DNA of 64,000 bases from the NCBI GenBank assembly GCA_029204225.1, contig CM055098.1, positions 20,092,685 to 20,156,684 of the forward strand. The letters are read 5' to 3'. How positions within the stretch are numbered: position 1 is the first letter of the stretch; each line of letters opens with the position of its first letter. The notes beneath the pieces were generated by a model, which saw only the letters and a program-made list of their open reading frames with translations, ran no database searches and was not told the origin of the DNA. This document shows positions 31,741-47,422 of the stretch, piece after piece. Position numbers and translations under genes: made by a program. This DNA is from Diphasiastrum complanatum (Eukaryota > Streptophyta > Lycopodiopsida > Lycopodiales > Lycopodiaceae).

Positions 31741-33680
31741 CAAATCATAGATTGACCAAGTTCAGTCACTCGATCTTCTATGTCAAGTGATAAGGACCAA
31801 GACCTTGTATTGGACATTAGATTTGAACTATCTAAAGTGATGGGAATCGACTTTAATCTATTTCATGAGCACACAATTTCTCAAATTTGGTCACTTTATG
31901 AGAAACCTTTAGTGATATGCACCAAAAGTGAGCTATTCCAAAATATACACATCAAATTCTAGTTATCTCATGTGATATGAGCTATCTTAGTATATTAGAC
32001 TTGGGATTGGTTGAGTCTGATCACTTGATGAGCTGTGTCGAGTGATAAGCAACAAAACCACGCATAGACATAAAATTTAAGTCATCACGTGTAATAGGGG
32101 TTTGACAAGGGGTTGAACTTGAGTTGTCTTAATATATTACTTGTTGAGTCTAGTCACTTGATAGAGCCATGTCAAGTAATAAGCAACAAAATCATATGTT
32201 AGGTAGCAAATTTTGACTTTCTCGAGTGATAGAGACACCAAAATGGGGCTATTTACATTGATAGACACCAAGATTGAGCTATCTGATGTGACGTTGGTCA
32301 ATTATGATCACTCGAAGAACAATGATGAGTAATTAGGACCAAAATTGAGCTGTCTCACATGTAAGCACAACATTCAAAGTTACATGAATGTCGTAAACTC
32401 GCAATTACTCTAACTTGATCACTCAAAGCCTTATCTCAAGTGATAGACAATAATTTTGAGCTATATCACATGATAGGGGTCAATTTCATTGATAAGCGAT
32501 AAAAAACAATCAATCTAAATGTATTGCATGATGGAAGTCCAAGAAGAAAATCCAAAGCATGGCAAAAGTGACGATGATCAAGAATTAAGCTCTAAAGGAA
32601 AGAAGAAAGACAAAGCCAAACAAAAGTGCTTCTTTTGTGGAAGGCACTTTGCATCCCAGTGCTACAAAAAGAAGAATGCACAAGATGAGAGTAAGCAAGA
32701 CAACCTTACCATTGAGGATTATGAGGATGAAGTTGATTCATCCTTGATGGCATCTACACCAACAAGCAAGAGCTACTCCAATGACACATGGTAGATTGAG
32801 AGTGAGGCTAGTCTTGGATCCTCTAAAAGATTGGATATAGAAAATGTACTCTATGTTTCTAATCTTACTAGGAGCTTGCTTGGTGTTGGGCAACTTATGG
32901 ATAGTGGTTTAGATGTTCATTTTAAGGAAGGTGTTTGCTCTATTATGATACTTGCATTGTGAACGGATTTAAGCAAAGGAGGCTATTCTCAAAGGCTTGC
33001 AAGCAACCATTTGCTAACTCTTCTACTAGATCTTCTAAGTCATTAGATCTCATTCATAGTAGATTTGAAACTAGTTGAGTCTAATCCCTTGATCAGCCAT
33101 GTCGAGTGATCAACATCAAAACCACACGTTAGGCATCAAATTTGAACTATTCCAAGTGATAGGTACCAAATTCAAGCTATTTCAATGTCTTGAAGTCACT
33201 ATTCTATTGGTTTCGTCACTCAATAGACAATTTCGAGTGATAAAGGCCAAAAATACAACTATCTTTAATGGTAGATAACAAATTTGAGCTATATGATGTG
33301 ATAGGGATCAAATGTCAACAATAACTGGTGCAACAAAATATACTAGATTTGAAACTAGTTGATTCTAATAACTTGATGAGCCATGTTGGGTGATAAGGAA
33401 AAAAATTACACATTGGGCATCAAATTTTGGCATTCCCAAATGGTAGGCAACAAATCTAATCTATTTGGATGAAATCTCTCAAAGTTGATCACTCTATTAG
33501 GAGCCTCAGGTGAGAAGTGCCAAAATGAGACTTTTTATATTGATAGACATCAACTTATTTGAGCTATCTCATGTGATGCTGGTTAATTATGATTATTCAA
33601 TGGGCTATGTCAAGCGATAGGGACCAAAATAGATTTGATTCACATGTAAGTATAAAATTCAAGCTATTTGATTTTTCCAA
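31740..33680. repeat. Degenerate tandem repeat array with palindromic cores, split by copia
   Basis: At least nine diverged units, spaced about 110-150 bp, carry variants of GATCACTTGATGAGCCATG followed by TCGAGTGATAAGGACCAAA, and between them GAGCTATCTCATGTGATAGG. TCACTTGA and TCGAGTGA face each other in each unit. The array occupies 31740-32510 and 33050-33680, with a copia gag piece between. It lies upstream of a CACTA transposase, so it may be that element's subterminal repeats. Confidence 0.7.
32519..33010 (+). pseudogene. Copia gag zinc-knuckle and pre-integrase fragment
   Basis: The frame reads KGKKKDKAKQKCFFCGRHF and ASQC, a damaged CCHC knuckle, then an acidic stretch. After a stop it continues as RLDIENVLYVSNLTRSLLG and VGQLMDSGLDVHF, matching the copia protease-integrase border. 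About 490 bp of copia sits inside the repeat array. Confidence 0.78.
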
Positions 33681-34149
33681 ACTCGAGATTTTGAAGATTT
33701 TGATGATTTTTTAAAAATGACAAATATGTTTTTATTACTGCTTAGTTTTCTATTTAGTTAAAAGAAATCACACTTCTATTTCATAGTTTGCTTGAATCTG
33801 CTTATTTTCTTCATGAATTAGACAATGTCATATTCGTTCAAGCAACTTGATATTGGTAAGGTATCTAAATGTTTAAGTGATAAAGATATTTGTGGATCTT
33901 GTTAAATTTGTGTGTACATATCAATTTTAACTGTATATTTTAACAAGTGTATTTTTTCAATATCATTAACATTCTTGTTAAAAAATTTCAAATAAAATTT
34001 AATCGTTCATTAGCAAATATGTCTTCTACTGAGGAAATGTCTCAAAACAAGTATATTTATTAAATGTACAATAGATATTATGTACTTAACATTTGGATTT
34101 GCAGCATTGTGTGTTGAATATAACTTTTTTGTTTTTCTTATACGATTGT

Positions 34150-36180
34150 TTAAAGCACGACGCCTCCACAAGATAGCAAAAAGTTAAAGAAGATGCAATA
34201 TTATTACAAAATAAAATCACGAAAAAGAGCACAAATGCTTGAGCAAAGACTTAGTGGAACATCATCGTCATCAAGTTCTGGTGCCCAGCCTCGACCTAAA
34301 TCGTAGGTACTATATAATTATTTGTTTAAAACTTAGGACTATATTTATACACATATAAGTTAGCTTGTAACATTAAGCTAATCATTTTTGTAATTGTAAA
34401 ATGAAATTAGTATCAACAGAGGTACAATGAAAAGATATATTGCGAGTGCAAACAATGCAAAGGATTGAAAATTCGAGAAAGACGAATAGTGGCGCAACAT
34501 CTGTGGAAGTTTGGAAAGCACATTGAGGAGCCTAATGTGGATTTGGAGGTACATTTTGACAATTTAGTATTGTTCTTATCATACACATAATTATAATTTT
34601 TTTGAAAAAAATAAAACTAATGCTTGTGTGATGTTTCACTCTTGTAGAATAATACATTGATGTCAAGGTCTTATAACACGTCGATTGACAATCTTATCAA
34701 CAAGATAAGAAATATCAATTTTGGATCATTTTTGGCATTGATCTTGTTGATGATCATAATGATGTCACTAGTCACTGCACATCTCATGATGTGGAAGTTA
34801 TACATCTTTCCATTTTGCACGTCACTCACTCCATCACACCTCACATAGATCTTTCCATGGAATCTATTCATCCCACGATATCACCACACATAGATTCTAT
34901 TCATCCCACGACACCTCACATGGATTCTATCAAACTACTCCCAGAAGGAAACACTATGTTAGAGACAAGAGGTGAGGCACGAAAAATGTTGAGTGCAATG
35001 GGAATGGACTATACATTGCATCATGCTTGTCCAAAAGATTGCATCTTATATCGTGGTGAGTATCGAGGGTTAAAAGCTTGTCCTATATGCGATACTCCTC
35101 GATATCGAGATGACTTACAAGGGACCACTATCCCATGCCAGTGTTACGATACTTTCCAAATATCCCAACGATTGTTTCATTGCAAGTCTCTTGCAGAACT
35201 TGTGAATTGGCATGCTAGTCATCGTTCTTCGGATGAGATCATGAGAGTACCCTCAGACTCTCCTGCATGAAAACATATTGACAAAGAATATCCATGTTTC
35301 GCAAGTGAAACAAGAAATATAAGATTTGGACTTGCAACAGACGAGGTTAACCCCTTTGAAAAAATGTTAAGCATGTGGTCTACCCGGTGGTGTTGGTCAA
35401 CTATAACATTCCACCTTGGCTAAGCAACAAAAAAGGGCATCTCATGCTAGCACTTCTAATTCCAGGAAAATATAAAGTAAAAAATATGGATATCTACTTT
35501 GCACCATTGATTGAGAAACTAGAACTACTATGGAAGGGAGTCCAAGCATATGACATCTCACGTTCACTTCAAGACATTTTTGTTGCGTGCGATGTTAATA
35601 TGGACTATGCATGACTATCCAGGATTGGGCAATTGTTCAGGTGACTATAAAATGACATCATTTGTAATGTTTGTATATTTATTTTTTATGCATGCAATAT
35701 TTATGCTTTAAAAGAATTCTATTTATAACACGAATTGGATTTGATTCTTCTAGGTTTTACAACTACTGGATATCACGCGTGTCTCTTTTGTGGACCAAAT
35801 ATTGATGCTTGTCACTCACGTCATTAAACAAAGTTGTGTATGAAAATCATCGCAAGTAGAGCTGCTTGATCTTAAAGAGAACATGCTTGAATCAACATCC
35901 GTATTTTTGTCCTGGTCCGACTGCACATGCATAATACTTTCATGCGTAGAAGTATATTGAAAGCTTAATGAAAGATGTTATGCATCTGAAGAAGAAAGGA
36001 GTCAACATCGGCTCTACTCCAACAAATGTAAATAAAGATTGCGGAGGAGTTGAGACACATGTCAAATATGTAAACGCTATCGCCAAAAATGACAGGTTGT
36101 CGAGGGAGCTGGAGGCATTGAAGCTAGCAATGAAGGATGCTATTTATGCCAAGGAAGTCACAGCTACCCAAGAGAACTAG
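34150..36180 (+). pseudogene. CACTA (En/Spm) TNP2-type transposase gene, broken
   Basis: An N-terminal transposase-associated domain is on an exon at 34420-34548 (KIYCECKQCKGLKIRERRIV then AQHLWKFGKH), with a proper acceptor and a GTACAT donor. The TNP2 core follows: LPEGNTMLETRGEARKML, HHACPKDCILYRGEYRGL and KACPICDTPRY at about 34930-35115. It continues with CFASETRNIRFGLATD, PVVLVNYNIPPWLSNKKGHL, WTMHDYPGLGNCSG (35599-35640), and after an intron GYHACLFCGPNID (near 35770). Stops and shifts occur at about 35270, 35600 and 35830. The last frame (35968-36180) is coiled-coil-like. I did not find the CACTA termini. Confidence 0.85.
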
Positions 36181-40195
<4,015 letters not shown>

Positions 40196-40599
40196 CAAAA
40201 CAAGCCAAAATCGTACGTATTGTTGTTGGGTTCGATCTATCAGCCAACAATGTTGCATTCAGTAAATACACTCTTCCATTTTGGGGACCTCCAAGTAATT
40301 TCCAACAATGTTGCCTTCAATACAACACACCCAGGGCCTCCCATTTTGGGGACAATTGAAATAGATGATAAATTGACTTGTAGATTTCATAGCTTGCTTA
40401 GATGAAATCTAGATGTACTAAAGAAAAATGGAACAAACAATAAAACAACAAAAATAAGTCAAGAACAAACAAGTTAAAGTTGGAATTTCTAAGCCTTGAA
40501 ATAAACAATAGAATGTTCAATAGCTTGGAAATTTCAAAAATATTAGCTTTGATTTAAAAAAAAAAAATGTCCCATGTGTTAAATGTAAAGTCTTCTTTA

Positions 40600-41297
40600 T
40601 GTTTCTTATAGGTTTTAAGCCAAAGTGATGTATGTGCCTCATTGAGACCATGGGGATGTGAAGTGTGTTGCATCAACCCATGTTTCGCACACGTTTGAGA
40701 GAGATCCGTCGGCCATCAGAGCCTATGTGACCAGTCCAAGGCAACTGCGGATCAACCTGGGCGGAATGTGAGACTCCTTTAGACTAGATAACCATAAGTA
40801 CCTTCAATTGGCCAAAGATATATTCATAATACGAATGAGACACGAACGTAGATGCCAAAAGGGCTCTAGTCCAATTTTCCAAACAATATATCAAGTGTTC
40901 TGATCCCACAGTCCGCGTGATAATCGAATTCGCCCGAGACTTAGAGTTTTTGCTGCGAGTGCCCACCAAATGGGACAATTTTTTGTCACTTTTTTTTTCA
41001 TGATCCCAACATAGCCTGACATCGGACAAATTTGAAAACCAACTTCCAGTGGCCCGAGTGGACTATAGAGTGGCAATGTTAGGCCATCCTTGGCCCGGAA
41101 AACTTCAGAAATGGATAGTCCAATTTTGGCTGACGTGTCCATAAGGTCTTTTTTCCACCCAAAGACGAGCACAGCTTGGCGCGAGTTGATTATATGGACG
41201 ACGTCAGCGGATACCTAATAAAGCGCCGTTGCGAAACCCGAGGTCGATACTAGCACCATAGTGCTGAGGGATCAGAATTATTTCAAGTCGGAGGCCC
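40600..41297 (+). other. Probable 3' internal non-coding part of a gypsy element
   Basis: GC-richer, non-coding sequence runs up to a gypsy LTR start at 41298. Its last 90 bp have the same general layout as the 140 bp before the related LTR at 50422. No protein motif is visible. Confidence 0.4.
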
Positions 41298-41690
41298 TGT
41301 TGAGGGTATTTCCTGTAAATAAATAAAAATAGCCGGAAGTAGAAAATAAGTTGTGAGGGCCATGGCATCCTGTGTGCGTAAGTCCATAGCCCAATGAGCA
41401 CTTGTAAAATATTGTATTTTAAATAAACTAGACTTGGGCCATGTAATTAAAATAATGTAAAAGGGCCCAAAGTTTAAGTTAAATAAGTTTTGTTAAGTTC
41501 TAATTGGTAATCAAAGTCAAAATGGTGGTAGGTGGGGTGTGCTTCCTTGAGCACCATAGATCTAAGTGTGTTTATTTTGAAAGGTTAGGATTTCAATCCT
41601 CCCTTTCTTGAAGTAGCCAATAGAAACAAAGGGCAAGGGCCTCCCCAAAAACAAAAAGACACCTCTTGTGCTCCATTTCACATGCTGATT
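41298..41690 (+). repeat. Gypsy LTR, 5' part, cut by a copia LTR
   Basis: It begins TGTTGAGGGTATTTCC and carries CCCAATGAGCAC, GACTTGGGCC and GGGCAAGGGCC, all shared with the complete LTR at 50422-51218. It stops at 41690, where the copia LTR begins. Confidence 0.75.
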
Positions 41691-42377
41691 TGTGAAGTTT
41701 TTAGCACGTGTGAACTTCACCACACACCCTACAGGATCTTATTGAGGTGTTGTGATTGCATAAGATTAATCAAAGAACAGTATGCTTGAAAAATCTAAGG
41801 CAAGAGCACAATGACATACATCTGATGAAAAAATCTAACTCTTCACTATGAGAAAATGAATGTCAGAAATAATTCTAAGTGTTCAGTATGGGAAAAAGAG
41901 GCTGCTCTCGGGTAGAGAGAGAAAATCATACATAGAAAACTCGGGTAGAGAGAGAATGAGTCCAAAACACCAAAATCTCAATATTCACAATTTGGAAAAA
42001 CATGCCCAGCTTTCCCTACATGAGAGAGAGTCGAATTCCTACAGTGGAGTTGCATGGAAAGTCCACTTAACTGAACTAATTCACCTACCAGAGATCCACA
42101 TGTGTAACTGCATGCATGTATGGTGCATATACTGCATGTCAACTCATAAAATTGCCTAGACATGTGTAGATCACAGAAACTACTTTGCATGTTGCATGCA
42201 CTGATTGCATGTGGCTTGCATGCATACAATAAGACTTTGCATGCTATCTAAACATCTGCATGTCATCATAATTGAACCTATCTAACTCAAATCCGAGCTA
42301 CACTAGAAGGATACGAAATCATCATGGACATGACCCCAAACTTGAGATAGGAAGATAATATTTTAATAATCCTCACA
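41691..42377 (-). repeat. Copia 3' LTR (687 bp)
   Basis: On the minus strand it starts TGTGAGGATTATT and ends AACTTCACA, so TGTGA and TCACA form a perfect inverted terminus. It abuts a purine tract at 42378. It is rich in GCATG strings. The 5' partner LTR is not in the window. Confidence 0.75.
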
Positions 42378-42390
42378 CTCCTCCTTAAAA
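42378..42390 (-). other. Copia polypurine tract
   Basis: The minus strand reads TTTTAAGGAGGAG directly against the LTR and just after the RNase H frame. Confidence 0.75.
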
Positions 42391-42391
42391 T

Positions 42392-43200
42392 TTATGTTCC
42401 TATCAACATGGATTTCGAAATTAGGCCAAGGTTTGACCTCATCTTCATAAAGACATTCTTGAGTAGAGGCTTGGTGAGAAGATCTACAACACAATCTGAA
42501 GATGAGACATGCTCCAATGAGATCTCTCTTCCAATGACTTTTTCTCTTACAAAATGATGAGCCACTTCAAAATGCTTGCTCCTTACATGAAAGACTGGAT
42601 TATTTGCAAGAGCCTGAGCAGAAACGTTATCATTCTTGATAATTGGTAAGTCTTCATTCACCTAACACTTAAGCTCTAAAAGTAGCCTTTTGATCCATAA
42701 AACCTCCTTTGTTGTGGTTGTAAGAGATTTGTATTCAGCTTCACAAGATGATAAAGAAATAGTTGCCTGCTTCTTTGATAGCCAAGAAACCAAATTCCTC
42801 TAAGAAATATAGTGTAAGCACTTGTGGATTTCCTATCCAACCTGTCTCCTGCAAAATCTGAATCTGAAAAAGCAATCAAAGTCAGATCTTCTCCTTCATA
42901 GTATAGTCCATAATCCAAGGTAGAAGATATATACCTCAAGATTTTTTTAGCCAACTTCCAATGATATAACTTTATATCCTGCATGTGTTGACTTAGCTTA
43001 TGGACACAAAAGCTTAGATCAGGCCTAGTCACTGTTAACCAAATAAGTGAGCCAACAAGACTCCTATAAAGAGTGATGTCCTCAAAGGATTTTTCATCAT
43101 CTTTAATAGGAACTTTTACAGTGTGCTCCATAGGTGTATCTATGCCTTTACAGCTCTCCATATGGAATTTCTTGAGCATGGAAAGTGCATATCTACTTTG
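42392..43200 (-). pseudogene. Copia RT end and RNase H
   Basis: Starting at about 43180 it reads LKKFHMESCKGIDTPMEHTV and SLVGSLIWLTVTRPDLSFCV, then FSDSDFAGDRLDRKSTSA, with the catalytic aspartates of RNase H. After a shift near 42680 it reads NNPVFHVRSKHFEVAHHFV and ends DLLTKPLLKNVFMKMRSNLG. Confidence 0.9.
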
Positions 43201-44178
43201 GCTTATAAATGCATGACCTTTCCAAAAAGACTCCTAAGTCCTGCATTTTAAGCTCAGTATCAAGTGCATGCACTGTTTCCACAAAAAATGATATCATCTA
43301 TCTACATAGATGAGAAGAATAATTACAAAGTTATCTACAAACTTATAATACAGAGAAGGGTCATATTCACTTAGACTAAATTCGAGTGATATGAGATAGG
43401 AATTGAGCCTTGCATACCAAGACCTTGGTGCCTGTTTAAGTCCATACAGGCTTTTGAACAAAAGACAAACTTTTGATTCATCACCTTCCTTCACAAAACC
43501 TGGAGGCTGCTCCATATAAATCTCCTCCTCAGGGTAACCATTGAGAAATGCATTAGAAACATCAAACTAGAACATACTCCATTTGTGAAAACATGCAAGA
43601 GAGATGAGTATTCGAATTGTTACCATCTTTTCAACTGGTGCAAAGGTATCTTCATAATCAAGACCTTTAATCTGTGAGTAGCCTTTAGCACAAAGTCTTG
43701 CTTTATATTTATTGATAGATCCATCATGATTATACTTGATTCTGAATACCCACTTACATCTGATCACATGCATGTTGTTTGGTGGCTCCACAAGCTCCCA
43801 TGTGTTATTTGACATCAAGGATTCAAATTCTTGGGTCATTGCTTCAACCCACTCCTTGGATTGAAAAGCTTCTTGGACATCCTTAGGCTCTTCATCTGAT
43901 ATAAAAAGTGCATGATAAGAAGTTTCACATTCCACTTGCCTTCCTTCTTCATCATATGTGAGCCTCCTTGGCTCAAATCTTGCTCGTGTAGACCTTCTTG
44001 GTGTGGTAGCTTGAATCTGCTCCTCCTCAAGCCTCGACCTCACCTCTTCTTGAACAACATCAAGGTTGATGATTGATCTTGCATGAGTCTCTTTGATCTG
44101 TGCATCATCCAAGTTAAATTTTTGATCTTCATGGAAGACCACATCTCTACTAACAACATTTTTGTCAGTAGAGGGCAA
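43200..44178 (-). pseudogene. Copia reverse transcriptase
   Basis: The frame carries RCKWVFRIKYNHDGSINKYK and YEDTFAPVEKMVTIRILISL. A stop near 43567 follows, then EQPPGFVKEGDESKVCLLFK and SLYGLKQAPRSWYARLN. The YVDD active site is destroyed by a four-base duplication (TAGATAGA near 43294-43304) that turns it into YVDR and a stop. Confidence 0.9.
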
Positions 44179-45140
44179 ATAAATCTTGTATGTTTTTTTA
44201 GTAGATGCATAACCTACAAAAATTCCTTTTATTGCACTAGGATCTTACTTCTTCCTAGTTTCTAGAGGCACATGCACAAAGCATACACAACCAAAAATCC
44301 TAAGATGATCTACCTTAGGCTTTTTCTTATACAACATCTCAAATGGTGTCTTTCCTCCTATTGCAAGATTTGGAAGCCTATTACAAAGATAGTTTGCACA
44401 TGCAACTGCCTATCCCCAAAGTTCTTTAGGCAAAGAAGCTTCCAGCCTAATGGCTTTTGCACATTCACACAAAGTTCTATTTTTTCTCTCAGCAACTCCA
44501 TTTTGCTGAGGAGTATATGAACAAGAGAACTCTCTTTGAATACCCTCTTTCTCACAAAAGTCTTTAAACTTATTGGAAGTGTATTCCCCTCCACTATCAC
44601 TGCTTAAAGCTTTTATCTTGAAAGGAAACTGCTTCTCTACATAAGCTTTAAAAGTAAGAAAAACATCATAAACCATGGTTTTTGAAGACATCATATAGAT
44701 CCAAGAATGTCTTGTATAATCATCTACAAAAGAGACAAAGCAGTTGGCTCCTCCCTTGCTCTTAGTTGATGAGAAATGAACATCTGAGTGTACAAGTTCA
44801 AATGGATGCTTTGTCTTTATACTTGATCTAGGAAAAGGTCTTCTATGTGACTTTGCCAGCACACAAGCTTCACAAGGTAGAAGCTCCTTTGACAGTGTCT
44901 TTGGTAGACCAACAACTTTTCCTTCTTTGACCATAGATTGCATGGCTTTGAAATTGGGATGACCCAATCTCTTATGCCACAGATTCTCCTGTAGAACCTT
45001 GGTCTCATAAGCAATATCTGAAATGTTAGCAATCTCCCTAGAATCTAGTTTGTACAACTTACCAATTCTAGATCATCTAGCAATAACTTCATTTTCTCTT
45101 GAGATTATACACTTGTCAACTTGAAACCTGATATCCAATC
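44179..45140 (-). pseudogene. Copia integrase
   Basis: It begins DSGLDIRFQVDKCIISREN (pre-integrase), then ENLWHKRLGHPNFKAMQSM and CEACVLAKSH. The catalytic residues are in LVHSDVHF, SSDSGGEY and NGVAERKN. The frame from 45057 to 44410 is 215 codons without a stop. The C-terminus (44179-44357) reads IFGCVCFVHVPLETRKK, a stop, then IKGIFVGYASTKKTYKIYL. Confidence 0.9.
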
Positions 45141-45744
45141 CACTATCAAACAACTATTCTACACTAATGAGACATCTACATCATTAGCAGTACCTTGAGG
45201 CGTTTAAAACGATCAATGTAGTTTCTAATAGACTCTTCATGATCCATCTATCGTGAACAACAGATTCAGCTTCTTTTATGGTCTTGAGTGCTTTGTCCAT
45301 GCCAGCATTAAACTCTAACATCATCCATCTCTTGTGCGATGTCATTCTACACATTCGTCATGCAGACAACTCATCAATGCAATACTCGTCTTAAGTTGTC
45401 TCTTAATTCCACACGTTTATTCATTTAAGGCAAAAACTGTTCTGTTACTACATAGATAAAAAATAGACCCGATTGAAGACACTAATATTAGTTTGATTCA
45501 TTTAAACTTTCATCGTGTTCTCTAAGGAAGAATTGTTCTCATTTTCCTACAGAGTACCGTACTGCTCCCGTCGTTTCGGTTCTCTTATGATGCTACGTGG
45601 TAACCCAGAAACCACATAATCACCGCATAATCGGGAGTTAGGGTTGCACTGCATTCAGATGGTAGATGCTTGACCCGCTTGATTTAATCCCTGACCCTTT
45701 CTCTTTTTCCCATTTTGACTTTGCTCAACAGGAGAAACGGGCCT

Positions 45745-46070
45745 CTAGGAATTTCCTTGGTTTAAAGCGCGTGATGAGAGCCGCTTTAACCACTTCCCAA
45801 GTGGATTTTTCTTCCTTTGACAAGTTGAAAAACCACTCTTGAGCCACAACCACTAGTGACATAGGAAACATCATCAACTTCTCTGCAGGTGTCCGATGGC
45901 CGTAGATTTCACAAGCTTGCTCGTAGATCTAGAGGAAGCGGATGAGATCTGATGATCCGTCGTATTTTGGTATCTCCATCCGAGGCACCCTCCGGACTGC
46001 TTGCAAGGGAGCGACATGTACGAGTTGACCCATTGGATCCATTGGCACTGGTTCCGGTTATGCCTCATTG
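45745..46070 (-). pseudogene. Ty3/gypsy gag fragment
   Basis: The frame reads HVAPLQAVRRVPRMEIPKYD, then RF, L, a TAG, IYEQACEIYGHRTPAEKLMM and AQEWFFNLSKEEKSTWEVV, ending ALITRFKPRK. The WFFNL and TWEVVKAALITRF pattern is that of the retrotransposon gag (PF03732-type) family. A single stop breaks the stretch. Similar but weaker gag-like sequence may run on to 45170. Confidence 0.85.
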
Positions 46071-46429
46071 CGCAGCTGCTATTCTGGAAAAGTGTGGTGT
46101 CTGATTTGCTGTCCTTCTTGTTACTAATCGTCCAGATCTCAGATTCATTCGATGGTAGAGTCCAAGGTAGTTGGATCTTGCTGGTACAGTGGGATGCAAT
46201 CTGGATCTTATGGATCTGATCAATCTGATAGGCCGATATTTAAAATTCAGGCCTCTTACAGTGGTTTTTCCTTGATAGCTTTTTACTCCTTGCACTGATT
46301 GTCCTGAGATTTTGACAGTAGCTGGATCTAATGCAGATCTTTCTACTGATATGGCATGTGAGTGCTCTTTAGTGCGAGGATTCTTTAGCTGTTTTGCAAT
46401 AAAAAAAACCTTGATATCTCTCAGACCAT

Positions 46430-47115
46430 TGGGAAGTAGCTCTCGCAAGGCTGGCCTAAAACTGACTCTGAAATTCTTTGTGAGAATTAACTATCTAGTG
46501 AAAAATTCACTGTTTGCGAGGGTTAAGAACCACTATTTTGGCTTTATCTTCACCAATATTCAGTACTGACTCTCGTAAGCTTCACCACTGATGGAAAATG
46601 ACATTTTGGATCGATTGGAGTGGTCTGCGAGGGTTACTTTTGGAACGATTTGCTGGATCTACTTTTTAGTGATTTTTTAGCACTTAAACCCAATTTTCTA
46701 CTCCTTGTAATCAACCTAACTCTCGCAGACTCTTTTGTGCCTTGGTCTCAATGAGATGGAACTTCAGAATTCTCTACGAGGGTTCTTGACCACTGGAACT
46801 GAAAATTTTAGTGTCTGCGAGGGTTCTTTGGTATTTTCTTGTCTTTTTTCCACTGAGAACACTCGCACAGACACTTAAACTCTGAACTAACTCTCGCAAG
46901 CTTCATTGTGTCTTGGTCTCAATGAGATGGAACTTCAAGGAGCTTTGTGAGAGTTCTTATGGAGATTTGAAACTTTTTGTTGTGTTACAAAGGTTTTTTG
47001 AATTTTTATGGTTTTTTCTCTATGTTTTGCAATCTGCTGGGAAGTAACTCTCGCAGGCTTCTATGCAGGTCTAGGACAGTACCCTGGAGATGCTGCCAGT
47101 CATGCGAGGGTTAAA
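46430..47115 (-). repeat. Five-unit repeat in the gypsy leader
   Basis: Units of about 130-170 bp start near 46441, 46570, 46720, 46891 and 47048 (plus strand). Each has ACTCTCGCAAGCTTC or a close variant and, 45-70 bp further on, TGCGAGGGTT or a variant (46515, 46626, 46773, 46816, 46945, 47103). The two strings are complementary at CTCGCA/TGCGAG and could pair. Confidence 0.8.
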
Positions 47116-47403
47116 TCTCACTGGTTTTGGATAAATTGAAATCTGATGGGATTTTTGGCTCTTTTTCCCTCCAAAAATGCAGATTAATATTTTTTTTTTT
47201 GGGGTTTTTTACTGGTTGCTTTGGATTTCAAGCCCTTAGAGGCTGTTCAGGGCCTCCTCTACCCTCTAACACCTCCTTTGCTAGTTGTGAATAGTCCAAA
47301 CACAAAAATACAGAAAAACGAACTCTAAACACCCAAAAATCCACCTAAAACTACTCTAAAAAGCAAGAATTAGCTAAAATACAGCTGTACTAGTGAGAAT
47401 CTA

Positions 47404-47421
47404 TTCCCGGCATCGGCGCCA
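47404..47421 (-). other. Gypsy primer binding site
   Basis: The minus strand reads TGGCGCCGATGCCGGGAA one base after the LTR end. This closely matches the TGGCGCCGTTGCCGGGGA sites of plant Tat/Athila-type gypsy elements. Confidence 0.8.
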
Positions 47422-47422
47422 C

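Larger units (their letters stand above)
41691..45150 (-). mobile_element. Ty1/copia element, 3' part with LTR
   Basis: The minus-strand order is GAG-pre-integrase (about 45140), integrase, RT, RNase H, polypurine tract, 3' LTR. Gag, primer site and 5' LTR are missing, and the right edge joins unrelated sequence near 45150. RT and integrase resemble those of the plus-strand copia at 59.6-62.8 kb, so they are the same lineage. Confidence 0.9.

Noticed and set aside
34791-34930. Start of the long frame before the TNP2 core (repeated HID and HPT strings) as a real transposase N-terminus
   Set aside because: It is a short local repeat (CACGATATCACCACACATAG-like). The recognisable transposase starts at LPEGNTML, and the real exon border is uncertain.
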